NCBI RefSeq assembly: GCF_024138395.1
Contig: NZ_JAMYDU010000027.1
Location: 1-64,000 of the forward strand
Source of the DNA: Pseudomonas mandelii
GTDB taxonomy: Bacteria > Pseudomonadota > Gammaproteobacteria > Pseudomonadales > Pseudomonadaceae
Reading direction: 5' to 3'
Length of the DNA: 64,000 nucleotides
The notes under the pieces were generated by a model. The model did no database searches and had not been told where the DNA came from. It worked only from the letters and a program-made list of their open reading frames with translations. A program made the translations under genes and the position numbers. Positions 45,017 through 54,337 of this stretch are shown here, one piece after another; the stretch's first letter is position 1, and every line of letters begins with the position of its first letter.

Positions 45017-46054
45017 TTATTCGCTGGAAAGCAGATCCATGGTGTGTTTATCCATCATTTCCAAGGCACGGCCACCGCCGCGAGCAACGCAGGTGAGCGG
45101 GTCTTCGGCGACGATCACCGGCAGACCGGTTTCCTGGGCCAGCAACTTGTCGAGGTCGCGCAGCAAGGCGCCACCACCGGTCAGTACCAGACCACGTTCG
45201 GCGATATCCGACGCCAGCTCCGGAGGCGATTGCTCCAGTGCACTTTTCACTGCCTGAACGATAGTGGCCAGGGACTCTTGCAGAGCTTCCAGCACTTCAT
45301 TGGAGTTCAGGGTGAACGCGCGTGGAACGCCTTCGGCCAGGTTACGGCCACGAACGTCGACTTCACGAACTTCACCGCCCGGGTAGGCCGTACCGATTTC
45401 CTGTTTGATGCGCTCGGCGGTGGATTCGCCGATCAGGCTGCCGTAGTTGCGACGCACGTAGGTGATGATCGCTTCGTCGAAGCGGTCGCCGCCAACCCGT
45501 ACGGATTCGGCATAGACCACACCGTTGAGGGAGATCAGCGCGATTTCAGTGGTACCGCCACCGATATCGACAACCATCGAACCGCGAGCTTCTTCAACCG
45601 GCAGACCGGCACCGATCGCAGCAGCCATCGGTTCTTCGATCAGGAACACTTCACGGGCACCGGCACCAAGGGCCGATTCACGGATGGCACGACGCTCAAC
45701 CTGGGTCGATTTGCATGGAACGCAGATCAGCACACGAGGGCTAGGCTGCAGAAAGCTGTTTTCGTGAACCTTGTTGATAAAGTACTGCAGCATTTTTTCG
45801 CAGACGCTGAAGTCGGCGATCACACCGTCCTTCATCGGACGAATGGCAGCAATGTTGCCCGGCGTACGACCGAGCATGCGCTTGGCCTCGGTGCCGACAG
45901 CAACGACACTTTTCTGGTTACCGTGTGTCCGAATAGCCACAACGGAGGGCTCATTCAGGACGATACCGCGCTCGCGCACGTAAATAAGGGTGTTGGCAGT
46001 GCCCAGGTCAATGGAAAGATCGCTGGAAAACATGCCACGCAGTTTCTTGAACAT
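45017..46054 (-). CDS. mreB: Rod shape-determining protein MreB
   Basis: The 345-residue actin homologue begins MFKKLRGMFSSDLSIDLGTANTL. It has the phosphate-1 (DLGTANTL), phosphate-2 (VVDIGGGTTEIAL) and adenosine (LTGGGALL) motifs. It polymerises under the inner membrane and guides the elongasome. It is divergent from gatC, with about 210 bp between the starts, and leads the mreBCD operon. Confidence 0.97.
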   Translation of the reverse strand: MFKKLRGMFSSDLSIDLGTANTLIYVRERGIVLNEPSVVAIRTHGNQKSVVAVGTEAKRMLGRTPGNIAAIRPMKDGVIADFSVCEKMLQYFINKVHENSFLQPSPRVLICVPCKSTQVERRAIRESALGAGAREVFLIEEPMAAAIGAGLPVEEARGSMVVDIGGGTTEIALISLNGVVYAESVRVGGDRFDEAIITYVRRNYGSLIGESTAERIKQEIGTAYPGGEVREVDVRGRNLAEGVPRAFTLNSNEVLEALQESLATIVQAVKSALEQSPPELASDIAERGLVLTGGGALLRDLDKLLAQETGLPVIVAEDPLTCVARGGGRALEMMDKHTMDLLSSE

Positions 46055-46264
46055 GGGAAAGGGACCCTAGGCAACGCGTGGGTAAAAAAGTGCGGCAAAC
46101 TCTAACAACGACAGGGATTTTGGGCAAGGCGCCAATATGTTAAATTGGCTGCTTTTCTGTGCACCAAGCACCACAATCGCGGCCTTGAGACCGTAGATAT
46201 GCGGTAGTGTTCCGACAATCTAACACACGGACGCCGTCCGTTTTGTTTTCCACTGGAGAATCCC

Positions 46265-46552
46265 ATGGCGCTTGAACGCTCCGACGTGGAAAAAATCGCT
46301 CATTTGGCCTGCCTTGGCCTCAATGATGCCGATCTTCCACACATCACTTCGGCCCTGAACAGCATTCTCGGGCTGGTCGACGAAATGCAAGCGGTCAATA
46401 CCGACGGTATCGAGCCGCTGGCCCACCCATTGGAAGCGAGCCAGCGCCTGCGTGCAGACGTCGTGACCGAAACCAATCATCGCGAGGCCTATCAGTCCAT
46501 CGCACCAGCGGTCGAAAACGGCCTGTATCTGGTTCCGAAAGTCATCGACTAA
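46265..46552 (+). CDS. gatC: Asp-tRNA(Asn)/Glu-tRNA(Gln) amidotransferase subunit C
   Basis: The 95-residue small subunit (MALERSDVEKIAHLACLGL) stabilises GatA and GatB. The conserved C-terminal motif HREAYQSIAPAVENGLYLVPKVID is complete. First gene of gatCAB, with a 16-bp gap to gatA. Confidence 0.94.
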   Translation: MALERSDVEKIAHLACLGLNDADLPHITSALNSILGLVDEMQAVNTDGIEPLAHPLEASQRLRADVVTETNHREAYQSIAPAVENGLYLVPKVID

Positions 46553-46568
46553 AGGGAAAGAGCCTGCA

Positions 46569-48020
46569 ATGCATCAATTGACTCTGGCCGAGATCGCCCG
46601 CGGACTCGCCGATAAAAAGTTTTCTTCCGAAGAGCTGACCAAAGTCCTGCTGGCGCGTATTACCCAGCTCGACCCGCAGCTCAACAGTTTCATCAGCCTC
46701 ACTGAAGACCTGGCGCTCCAGCAGGCGAAAGCCGCTGACGCTCGTCGGGCCAATGGTGAGAGCGGCGCCCTGCTCGGCGCGCCGATCGCCCACAAAGACC
46801 TGTTCTGCACCCAGGGCATCCGCACCAGCTGCGGCTCGAAGATGCTCGACAACTTTAAAGCACCGTACGACGCCACCGTGGTCGCCAAACTGGCTGCTGC
46901 CGGGGCCGTGACCCTGGGCAAGACCAACATGGACGAATTCGCCATGGGGTCGGCCAACGAGTCGAGCTATTACGGCGCGGTGAAAAACCCGTGGAACCTG
47001 GAACACGTTCCGGGCGGCTCGTCTGGCGGTTCGGCTGCTGCGGTAGCCGCTCGTCTGTTGCCAGCGGCGACGGGCACCGACACCGGCGGTTCGATTCGCC
47101 AGCCCGCCGCGCTGACTAACCTCACCGGCCTGAAACCGACGTACGGTCGAGTTTCGCGCTGGGGCATGATCGCCTACGCGTCCAGCCTCGATCAGGGCGG
47201 CCCATTGGCCCGCACCGCCGAAGACTGCGCGATCCTGCTGCAAGGCATGGCCGGTTTCGATCCGCAGGACTCCACCAGCATCGACGAGCCCGTGCCTGAT
47301 TACAGCGCCGGCCTCAACGGCTCACTGCAAGGCCTGCGCATCGGCGTGCCGAAGGAATACTTCAGCGCCGGTCTCGACCCACGCATCGCCGACCTGGTCA
47401 TGGCCAGCGTTGAAGAGCTGAAAAAGCTCGGCGCCGTGGTCAAGGAAATCAGCCTGCCGAACATGCAGCACGCAATCCCTGCGTACTACGTGATCGCCCC
47501 GGCGGAAGCATCTTCCAACCTGTCGCGTTTCGACGGCGTGCGTTTCGGCTATCGCTGCGAAGACCCGAAAAACCTGGAAGACCTGTACAAGCGTTCCCGT
47601 GGCGAAGGTTTCGGCCCGGAAGTGCAGCGTCGGATCATGGTCGGCGCCTACGCGCTGTCGGCCGGTTACTACGACGCCTACTATTTGAAGGCGCAGAAAA
47701 TCCGTCGCCTGATCAAGAACGACTTCATGGCGGCCTTCAATGAGGTCGACATCATCCTCGGCCCAACCACGCCGAACCCGGCCTGGAAGCTCGGCGCCAA
47801 GAACAGCGACCCGGTCGCTGCGTACCTGGAAGACGTCTACACCATCACCGCCAACCTCGCCGGTCTGCCGGGCTTATCCATGCCTGCAGGTTTTGTCGAT
47901 GGCCTGCCGGTCGGCGTGCAATTGCTCGCCCCGTATTTCCAGGAAGGCCGCCTGTTGAACGTTGCCCATCAGTATCAGCAGAACACTGACTGGCACACCC
48001 GCACCCCAACCGGCTTCTGA
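46569..48020 (+). CDS. gatA: Asp-tRNA(Asn)/Glu-tRNA(Gln) amidotransferase subunit A
   Basis: The 483-residue amidase-signature subunit releases ammonia from glutamine. The Ser-cisSer-Lys triad is visible: Lys in PIAHKDLFC near 76, Ser in GTDTGGSIRQPA near 176 and cis-Ser in GGSSGGSAAAVAAR near 152. Ammonia is tunnelled to GatB. Presence of gatCAB suggests that at least Asn-tRNA or Gln-tRNA is made by transamidation in this organism. It is 10 bp from gatB. Confidence 0.96.
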   Translation: MHQLTLAEIARGLADKKFSSEELTKVLLARITQLDPQLNSFISLTEDLALQQAKAADARRANGESGALLGAPIAHKDLFCTQGIRTSCGSKMLDNFKAPYDATVVAKLAAAGAVTLGKTNMDEFAMGSANESSYYGAVKNPWNLEHVPGGSSGGSAAAVAARLLPAATGTDTGGSIRQPAALTNLTGLKPTYGRVSRWGMIAYASSLDQGGPLARTAEDCAILLQGMAGFDPQDSTSIDEPVPDYSAGLNGSLQGLRIGVPKEYFSAGLDPRIADLVMASVEELKKLGAVVKEISLPNMQHAIPAYYVIAPAEASSNLSRFDGVRFGYRCEDPKNLEDLYKRSRGEGFGPEVQRRIMVGAYALSAGYYDAYYLKAQKIRRLIKNDFMAAFNEVDIILGPTTPNPAWKLGAKNSDPVAAYLEDVYTITANLAGLPGLSMPAGFVDGLPVGVQLLAPYFQEGRLLNVAHQYQQNTDWHTRTPTGF

Positions 48021-48030
48021 GGAGAAACAC

Positions 48031-49476
48031 ATGCAATGGGAAGTCGTGATCGGGCTGGAGATCCATACCCAGCTCACCACCCGGTCGAAAATCTTTTCCG
48101 GTAGTTCCACCACCTTCGGTTCCGAGCCGAACACCCAGGCCAGCCTGGTTGACCTGGGCATGCCCGGCGTATTGCCGGTGCTGAACCAGGAAGCGGTGCG
48201 CATGGCGGTGATGTTCGGTCTGGCCATCGATGCCGAGATCGGTCAGCACAACGTGTTCGCCCGCAAAAACTATTTCTACCCGGACCTGCCCAAGGGCTAC
48301 CAGATCAGCCAGATGGAATTGCCGATCGTCGGCAAGGGCCACCTGGACATCGCCCTGGAAGACGGCACGGTCAAACGCGTCGGCATTACCCGCGCGCACC
48401 TGGAAGAAGATGCCGGTAAAAGCCTGCACGAAGAGTTCAACGGTGCCACCGGCATCGACCTGAACCGCGCCGGCACGCCGTTGCTGGAAATCGTTTCCGA
48501 GCCGGACATGCGCAGCGCCAAGGAAGCCGTGGCTTACGTCAAGGCTGTCCACGCGCTGGTACGTTACCTCGGCATCTGCGACGGCAATATGGCCGAAGGC
48601 TCGCTGCGTTGCGACTGCAACGTGTCGATCCGTCCAAAGGGCCAGGCTGAGTTCGGTACACGCTGCGAGATCAAGAACGTCAACTCGTTCCGCTTCATCG
48701 AGAAGGCGATCAACACCGAAGTGCAGCGTCAGATCGAGCTGATCGAAGACGGCGGCAAGGTGATCCAGCAGACCCGTCTGTACGATCCGAACAAGGACGA
48801 AACCCGTCCGATGCGCAGCAAAGAGGAAGCCAACGACTACCGTTACTTCCCCGATCCGGACCTGCTGCCGGTGGTCATCGAGGACTCGTTCCTCAATGAT
48901 GTGCGCGCCACCCTGCCGGAACTGCCACCGCAGAAGCGCGAGCGTTTCCAGGAACAGTTCGGTCTGTCGGTCTACGACGCCAGCGTCCTGGCCACCAGCC
49001 GCGAGCAAGCCGATTACTTCGAGAAAGTCGTGAGCATCGGCGGCGACGCCAAACTGGCGGCTAACTGGGTGATGGTTGAACTGGGCAGCCTGTTGAACAA
49101 GCAAGGCCTGGACATCGACCAGTCGCCGGTTTCGGCCGAGCAACTGGGCGGCATGCTGCTGCGCATCAAGGACAACACCATCTCCGGCAAAATCGCCAAG
49201 GTGGTCTTTGAAGCCATGGCCAATGGCGAAGGCAGCGCGGACGAGATCATCGACAAGCGCGGCCTCAAGCAAGTGACTGACACCGGCGCGATCTCGGCGG
49301 TGCTGGACGAAATGCTCGCGGCCAACGCCGAGCAGGTCGAACAATACCGCGCGGCAGACGAAGCCAAACGCGGCAAGATGTTCGGCTTCTTCGTCGGCCA
49401 GGCCATGAAAGCCTCCAAAGGCAAGGCCAACCCGCAACAGGTCAACGAATTGCTTAAAAGCAAGCTCGAAGGCTGA
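48031..49476 (+). CDS. gatB: Asp-tRNA(Asn)/Glu-tRNA(Gln) amidotransferase subunit B
   Basis: The 481-residue subunit binds the misacylated tRNA, activates it with ATP and amidates it. It starts MQWEVVIGLEIHTQL, has the signature DLNRAGTPLLEIVSEPDMRS near 148-167, and ends with a YqeY-like tail domain (NPQQVNELLKSKLEG). The ATG at 48031 has a GAGGAG site and is preferred to a longer ORF from 47962. Confidence 0.96.
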   Translation: MQWEVVIGLEIHTQLTTRSKIFSGSSTTFGSEPNTQASLVDLGMPGVLPVLNQEAVRMAVMFGLAIDAEIGQHNVFARKNYFYPDLPKGYQISQMELPIVGKGHLDIALEDGTVKRVGITRAHLEEDAGKSLHEEFNGATGIDLNRAGTPLLEIVSEPDMRSAKEAVAYVKAVHALVRYLGICDGNMAEGSLRCDCNVSIRPKGQAEFGTRCEIKNVNSFRFIEKAINTEVQRQIELIEDGGKVIQQTRLYDPNKDETRPMRSKEEANDYRYFPDPDLLPVVIEDSFLNDVRATLPELPPQKRERFQEQFGLSVYDASVLATSREQADYFEKVVSIGGDAKLAANWVMVELGSLLNKQGLDIDQSPVSAEQLGGMLLRIKDNTISGKIAKVVFEAMANGEGSADEIIDKRGLKQVTDTGAISAVLDEMLAANAEQVEQYRAADEAKRGKMFGFFVGQAMKASKGKANPQQVNELLKSKLEG

Positions 49477-49514
49477 TGAGAATGGAGCCAGCATTCAAAC
49501 TTGGCTCCATTCCC

Positions 49515-49604
49515 TGTGGGAGCGAGCTTGCTCGCGATAGCGGTCCGGCACTCAACACAAAGTTGACTGTCTGAATGCCAATCGCGAGCAGGCTCGCTCC
49601 CACA
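49515..49604. repeat. REPIN after gatB
   Basis: Inverted copies of TGTGGGAGCGAGCTTGCTCG and CGAGCAGGCTCGCTCCCACA flank a spacer. This is a GAGCTTGCTC variant of the GTGGGAGC family. Confidence 0.88.
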
Positions 49605-49625
49605 TTTGTTCCGGGAACATACTTT

Positions 49626-50000
49626 ATGAAGCATCTGCTCAGTGCCTGCGCCCTGCTCTCTTTGCTGGCCGGTTGTGCCAGTACGGATGTTGTTGATCCA
49701 CACGGCTACGACAAGACCGGCGTAGCTTCGTATTACGGCGCCAAACACCATGGCAAACGCACCGCCAGCGGCGAGCGTTTCAACCAGCACGGCCTGACCG
49801 CCGCCCATCGCCAGTTGCCGTTCGGCACCCGGGTGAAGATTACCAACCTGAATAACGACAGGTCCTGCGTGGTGCGCGTCAACGATCGCGGGCCATACTC
49901 TCGTGGGCGCCTGATCGACGTGTCACGTGAAGCGGCCGAACAGTTGGGCATGCTGCGCAGTGGCACCGCGAAAGTTCGCGTGCAAGCCCTCGACGACTGA
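49626..50000 (+). CDS. RlpA-like septal ring lipoprotein
   Basis: The 124-residue protein has a lipoprotein signal with lipobox LLAGC (Cys at residue 17). A double-psi beta-barrel follows (TGVASYYGAKHHGKRTASGERF...RVNDRGPYSRGRLIDVSREAAEQLG). It is a short RlpA relative without the SPOR domain, so it may be a minor lytic transglycosylase or a peptidoglycan-binding lipoprotein of the outer membrane. The ATG at 49626 is taken; an ORF from 49575 starts in the REPIN. Confidence 0.88.
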   Translation: MKHLLSACALLSLLAGCASTDVVDPHGYDKTGVASYYGAKHHGKRTASGERFNQHGLTAAHRQLPFGTRVKITNLNNDRSCVVRVNDRGPYSRGRLIDVSREAAEQLGMLRSGTAKVRVQALDD

Positions 50001-50050
50001 TAGACGGAGCGCTGACTATTTTCGGACTTGCCGATTTACCCCTGATCAGC

Positions 50051-51112
50051 GTGATTGAATTGTTCAGCGGTCTGTTTTTACTGATCGCCGGCGCCGAACT
50101 GATGGTGCGCGCCGCCGTGCGCCTGGCCGCGCGACTGCATGTGCGGCCGCTGATCATCGGCCTGACCATCGTGGCCCTCGGAAGCAGCGCACCGCAGATG
50201 GCGGTCAGCCTGCAAGCCACCCTGGCGCAAAACGCTGACATCGCCGTCGGCAGCGTGATCGGCAGCAGCATCTTCAACATCCTCGTCACCCTTGGGCTCT
50301 CGGCGCTGATTATTCCGTTGCGGGTTTCGCGGCAGTTGGTGCGCCTGGATATTCCACTGATGATCGGCGCCAGCCTGCTGGTGTTCGTACTGGCGTGGAA
50401 CGAAGACCTGAACCGCATAGACGGCATTATTCTGCTGGGCGCGCTGGTGCTGTACCTGGGCTTGCTGCTGCGCCAGTCGCGGCACTCGGCCCGTCCGCCA
50501 TCGAGCGCTCATGACGCACCGCAGGCACCGTGGTTCAGCAGCTTGCTGATGATTGTCGCCGGGCTGGCGATGCTGGTGTTCGCCGGGCATTTGCTGCTCG
50601 GCGCCGCGGTGGCGGTCGCGACCGACCTGGGGTTGTCGGAGCGGATCATCGGCCTGACCATCGTCGCCGTCAGCACCTCCCTGCCGGAGCTGGCCACTTC
50701 GTTGATCGCCGCGTTGCGCGGTGAGCGGGACATCGCGGTAGGCAACGTGATCGGCAGCAATCTGCTCAACCTATTGGGCGTGCTCGGGCTCACCGCATTG
50801 ATCGCGCCGTCGCCGCTGTCGGTCTCGCCGAACGCTCTGGATTTCGACCTGCCGGTAATGCTTGGTGTCGCGGTGCTGTGCCTGCCGGTGTTCTATTCCG
50901 GCTACCGGGTGACGCGCGCCGAAGGCCTGCTGTTTTTGGGTTTGTACCTGGCCTATGGGCTGCACGTGGTGTCGTTCACCACCGGCATGCCACTGGCCGG
51001 CAAGCTTGAACACCTGATGCTGTTTTTCGTCTTGCCGGCGCTGGGGGCGTTTTTGCTGTTCACGTCGCTGCGCGCCTGGCGTCGCCAACACCACAAGAGG
51101 GAATTGCCGTGA
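50051..51112 (+). CDS. Calcium/sodium antiporter family protein (CaCA, YrbG-like)
   Basis: The 353-residue inner-membrane exchanger has about ten spans and the two inverted alpha repeats. Repeat two has the canonical STSLPELATSL followed by GNVIGSNLLN. Repeat one reads GSSAPQMAVSL with Gln49 where family members have an ion-coordinating Glu. Exchange of Ca2+ for Na+ or H+ is the family role, but selectivity may differ here. The start is a GTG with a weak ribosome site; a CTG at 50012 would add 13 residues. The stop overlaps the next gene by 4 bp. Confidence 0.85.
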   Translation: MIELFSGLFLLIAGAELMVRAAVRLAARLHVRPLIIGLTIVALGSSAPQMAVSLQATLAQNADIAVGSVIGSSIFNILVTLGLSALIIPLRVSRQLVRLDIPLMIGASLLVFVLAWNEDLNRIDGIILLGALVLYLGLLLRQSRHSARPPSSAHDAPQAPWFSSLLMIVAGLAMLVFAGHLLLGAAVAVATDLGLSERIIGLTIVAVSTSLPELATSLIAALRGERDIAVGNVIGSNLLNLLGVLGLTALIAPSPLSVSPNALDFDLPVMLGVAVLCLPVFYSGYRVTRAEGLLFLGLYLAYGLHVVSFTTGMPLAGKLEHLMLFFVLPALGAFLLFTSLRAWRRQHHKRELP

Positions 51113-51489
51113 GCACTGATAAAAAGTCTGGGGTTGAAGTCCGCCGCCAAGTGATGGGCGACGCTTTCGTCGACCGCGCCTTGGGCAACGCCACCGAGTT
51201 CACCCAGCCGTTGCAGGACTTCGTCAATGAACACGCCTGGGGCGGTGTGTGGAATCGCGAAGGTCTGCCGCTGAAAACCCGCAGCCTGATCACTCTCGCT
51301 GCGCTCACCGCCCTGAAGTGCCCGCAAGAATTGAAAGGCCATGTGCGCGGCGCGCTGAACAACGGCTGCACCGTTGAAGAAATTCGTGAGGCGCTGCTGC
51401 ATTGCGCGGTGTATGCCGGCGTGCCAGCGGCGATCGATGCGTTCCGGGCGGCGCAGGAAGTGATTGATAGCTACCAGAAGCCGGAGTAA
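51109..51489 (+). CDS. Carboxymuconolactone decarboxylase family protein
   Basis: The 126-residue protein closely resembles 4-carboxymuconolactone decarboxylase (PcaC): VRRQVMGDAFVDRAL, TQPLQDFVNEHAWGGVWNREGLPLKTRSLITLAAL and HCAVYAGVPAAIDAF. It lacks the CxxC of AhpD-type peroxidase relatives. No other protocatechuate gene is nearby, so the true substrate is uncertain. It overlaps the antiporter gene by four bases, which implies coupled expression. Confidence 0.82.
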   Translation: MSTDKKSGVEVRRQVMGDAFVDRALGNATEFTQPLQDFVNEHAWGGVWNREGLPLKTRSLITLAALTALKCPQELKGHVRGALNNGCTVEEIREALLHCAVYAGVPAAIDAFRAAQEVIDSYQKPE

Positions 51490-51520
51490 TCGTTGGAATT
51501 TGTGTTGATTGTTCTGCCGT

Positions 51521-51616
51521 CATCGCGGGCAAGCCCGCTCCCACAGGTTTCAGTGGTTGTTAATCAAATTTAGTGAACACCGAAGATCCCTGTGGGAGCG
51601 GGCTTGCCCGCGATGA
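51521..51616. repeat. REPIN between convergent genes
   Basis: CATCGCGGGCAAGCCCGCTC and its inverse TGTGGGAGCGGGCTTGCCCG lie about 50 bases apart. The outward-facing ends read CATCG and CGATG. Confidence 0.88.
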
Positions 51617-51645
51617 GGCCTTGAAGAACACCGCAAAACCTTCGG

Positions 51646-52587
51646 TTAAACCCACCCACCCCACTGCAACAAAAAGATCCCGACGTTGGTAGTGACCGCC
51701 GCCATCAGCGTGGTAATCACGATGATCGCCGCCGCCAGTTCATGATTGCCATTGGCCGCTCGTGCCATGACGAAACTGGCCGCGGCGGTCGGACTGCCGA
51801 AGTACAGAAACAGAATCCCCAATTCCGCCCCGCGAAAACCCCAGAGCCAGGCACCGAGTGTCGCCAGCACCGGCAGGCCGATCATCTTCACCAGGCTGGA
51901 ACTCAGCGCCATCGTGCCGCTTTTGCGCATCGCCGCCAGCGACAACGTGCCACCGATGCAGATCAACGCCAACGGCAAGGTGGTTTGTGCCAGGTACTGC
52001 CCGGATTTTTCCAGCCACCCCGGCAAACCGATTTCGAAATACGCAAATGGCGCCGCCGCAAACACGCTGATGATCAACGGGTTGACCATCACGCTCTTGC
52101 AGATGCTCCACGGATCAGACTTGATCACCGGGCTGTAGACCGCGAGCACGATGGTCGAGAGCGTGTTGTAGAACAGGATCACCAACCCCGCGAGGATTGC
52201 CCCGAGGGAAATCCCGTAATCGCCGTACATGCTCGCCGCCAGTGCCAGACCGATAACGCCGTTGTTGCCGCGAAACGCGCCTTGGGTATAAATCCCCCGA
52301 TCTTCGCGCGGGCATTTCCAGATCGCCCAGCCCCAGGCAATCGCAAAGCACGCCAGTGTGGCAATCGAGAAATAGATCAGCAGTGCCGGTTGCAGCGCGG
52401 CATGCAGGTCGGCATGCAAGATGCCCAGAAACAGCAACGCCGGCATGGAGACATTGAACACCAGGGCCGACGCGGTATGGATGAAGTTGTCATTGATCCA
52501 GTCGATGCGCTTGAGCAACACCCCCAGAAACAGCATGGCAAACACCGGTGCGGTGATGTTCAGGGTTTCGAGGAAGATAGCCAGCAT
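51646..52587 (-). CDS. AEC family transporter
   Basis: The 313-residue auxin-efflux-carrier-type permease has about ten hydrophobic segments (ITAPVFAMLFLGVLLKRIDWIND at the N-terminus; AAIIVITTLMAAVTTNVGIFLL at the C-terminus). Bacterial AEC proteins move small organic acids such as malonate or malate, but the substrate here is unknown. It is monocistronic, flanked by REPINs on both sides. Confidence 0.85.
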   Translation of the reverse strand: MLAIFLETLNITAPVFAMLFLGVLLKRIDWINDNFIHTASALVFNVSMPALLFLGILHADLHAALQPALLIYFSIATLACFAIAWGWAIWKCPREDRGIYTQGAFRGNNGVIGLALAASMYGDYGISLGAILAGLVILFYNTLSTIVLAVYSPVIKSDPWSICKSVMVNPLIISVFAAAPFAYFEIGLPGWLEKSGQYLAQTTLPLALICIGGTLSLAAMRKSGTMALSSSLVKMIGLPVLATLGAWLWGFRGAELGILFLYFGSPTAAASFVMARAANGNHELAAAIIVITTLMAAVTTNVGIFLLQWGGWV

Positions 52588-52664
52588 GCCGGGAGGAACC
52601 TTGGGTGGGCGTCGTTAGGGGGCTAATGATAAGCCACCAAGTCCCCTGCCGTCTGGTAGATCGC

Positions 52665-52757
52665 CATCGCGGGCAAGCCCGCTCCCACAGTGATCTTCGG
52701 TGTTCACACAATTTGTGCAACAAAGAAGCCCCTGTGGGAGCGGGCTTGCCCGCGATG
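52665..52757. repeat. REPIN between AEC transporter and garD
   Basis: CATCGCGGGCAAGCCCGCTC and the inverted copy GTGGGAGCGGGCTTGCCCGC flank a spacer of roughly 45 bases. The family is the same as at 32.5 and 51.5 kb. Confidence 0.88.
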
Positions 52758-52772
52758 AACGATAACGCGGTC

Positions 52773-54326
52773 TTACGTGATCGGCGCCGGGTTGAACAAG
52801 GTGATGTCGTTATGCAGCTTATGCTGCTGCGCCCACGTCTGTTTCTTGCCGCTGGCCACGTCCAGGTAGTAGTGGAACAACTCCCAGCCAAGCTCTTCAA
52901 TCGAAGCTCGCCCGGTGGCAATCCGCCCGGCATCGATATCGATCAAATCCGGCCAGCGCTGCGCCAGTTCTGTGCGGGTCGACACCTTCACCACCGGCGC
53001 CATCGCCAACCCATAAGGCGTACCCCGCCCGGTGGTGAACACATGCAGGTTCATCCCCGCCGCCAACTGCAACGTTCCGCAGACAAAATCACTGGCCGGG
53101 GTCGCGCAGAAAATCAGCCCTTTACGCTTGAAGCGCTCGCCAGGGCCAAGCACTCCATTGATCGCACTGCTGCCGGATTTGACGATCGAGCCCAGGGACT
53201 TCTCGACAATGTTCGACAACCCGCCCTTCTTGTTCCCCGGTGTGGTGTTGGCACTGCGATCCGCTTCGCCCTTGGCCAGGTAACGGTCGTACCAGTCCAT
53301 TTCCCGCACCAGTTCCTGAGCCACTTCCTCGGTTTCGGCGCGGGACGTCAGCAGGTAAATCGCATCGCGCACTTCGGTGACTTCGGAAAACATCACCGTC
53401 GCCCCCGCCCGCAACAACAGATCTGAGGCATAGCCGAGTGCCGGGTTGGCAGTGATGCCAGAGAACGCATCGCTGCCACCGCACTGCATGCCGAGGATCA
53501 GCTCGGACGCCGGCACGGTTTCCCGACGACGCAGATCGAGCTTCTTCAAACGAGTCTCGGCCAGCGCCATGATCTGCTCGATCATCTCGGTGAAACCATG
53601 ACTGGAATCCTGCAAGCGGTACAACCACGGCTCGCTGAGATCGACCGAACTGTCGTTCTCGTGCATCACCTGCCCGGCCTGCAATTTCTCGCAGCCCAGG
53701 CTGATCACCAGCGCTTCACCCCCCAAATTCGGGTTGCGCGCCAAGTTGCGCACGGTGCGGATCGGGATGTACGCGTCGGTGGCGGTGATCGCCACGCCGC
53801 AGCCGTAACTGTGGGTCAGCGCCACCACGTCATCGACGTTCGGGTACTTGGGCAGCAACTCGTCCTTGATGCGTTTCACCGCATGATCGAGCACCCCGGT
53901 GACGCACTGCACGGTGGTGGTGATGCCCAGAATGTTGCGCGTGCCGACAGTGCCGTCGGCGTTGCGATAGCCTTCGAAGGTGAAGCCTTCCAGCGGTGCC
54001 TGCGAGGCCGGCACTTCAGTGGACAGCGGCAGGCTGTCCAGCGGTGGCGCGGTCGGCATGCGCAGTTGATCTTCCTTGACCCAACTGCCGCGAGGAATCG
54101 GCTGCAACGCATACCCAATGGTCTGGCCGTAACGAATCACCTGGCCGCCCTCGGGAATGTCCTCGAGCGTGACCTTGTGGCTCTGCGGCACAAAATCCAC
54201 GGTGACCAGGCCATCGGGAAATTCAGTGCCGGCCGGCACGCCCTGATCGTTGACCACGATCACCACATTGTCCCGCTCATGGAGGCGGATGTAGCGCGGC
54301 GAGTCGGAATGTTCAATCAACTGCAT
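52773..54326 (-). CDS. garD: Galactarate dehydratase
   Basis: This 517-residue enzyme dehydrates galactarate to 5-dehydro-4-deoxy-D-glucarate. It has an N-terminal SAF-like domain (IRLHERDNVVIVVNDQGVPAG), the UxaA/GarD core with GTVGTRNILGI and THSYGCGV, and a C-terminal domain with GMQCGGSDAFSGITANPALG. Iron dependence is known for the family. It lies 11 bp from the hexarate transporter gene and with kdgD and the aldehyde dehydrogenase forms a complete catabolic cluster. Confidence 0.93.
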   Translation of the reverse strand: MQLIEHSDSPRYIRLHERDNVVIVVNDQGVPAGTEFPDGLVTVDFVPQSHKVTLEDIPEGGQVIRYGQTIGYALQPIPRGSWVKEDQLRMPTAPPLDSLPLSTEVPASQAPLEGFTFEGYRNADGTVGTRNILGITTTVQCVTGVLDHAVKRIKDELLPKYPNVDDVVALTHSYGCGVAITATDAYIPIRTVRNLARNPNLGGEALVISLGCEKLQAGQVMHENDSSVDLSEPWLYRLQDSSHGFTEMIEQIMALAETRLKKLDLRRRETVPASELILGMQCGGSDAFSGITANPALGYASDLLLRAGATVMFSEVTEVRDAIYLLTSRAETEEVAQELVREMDWYDRYLAKGEADRSANTTPGNKKGGLSNIVEKSLGSIVKSGSSAINGVLGPGERFKRKGLIFCATPASDFVCGTLQLAAGMNLHVFTTGRGTPYGLAMAPVVKVSTRTELAQRWPDLIDIDAGRIATGRASIEELGWELFHYYLDVASGKKQTWAQQHKLHNDITLFNPAPIT

Positions 54327-54337
54327 GACGCCGCTCC

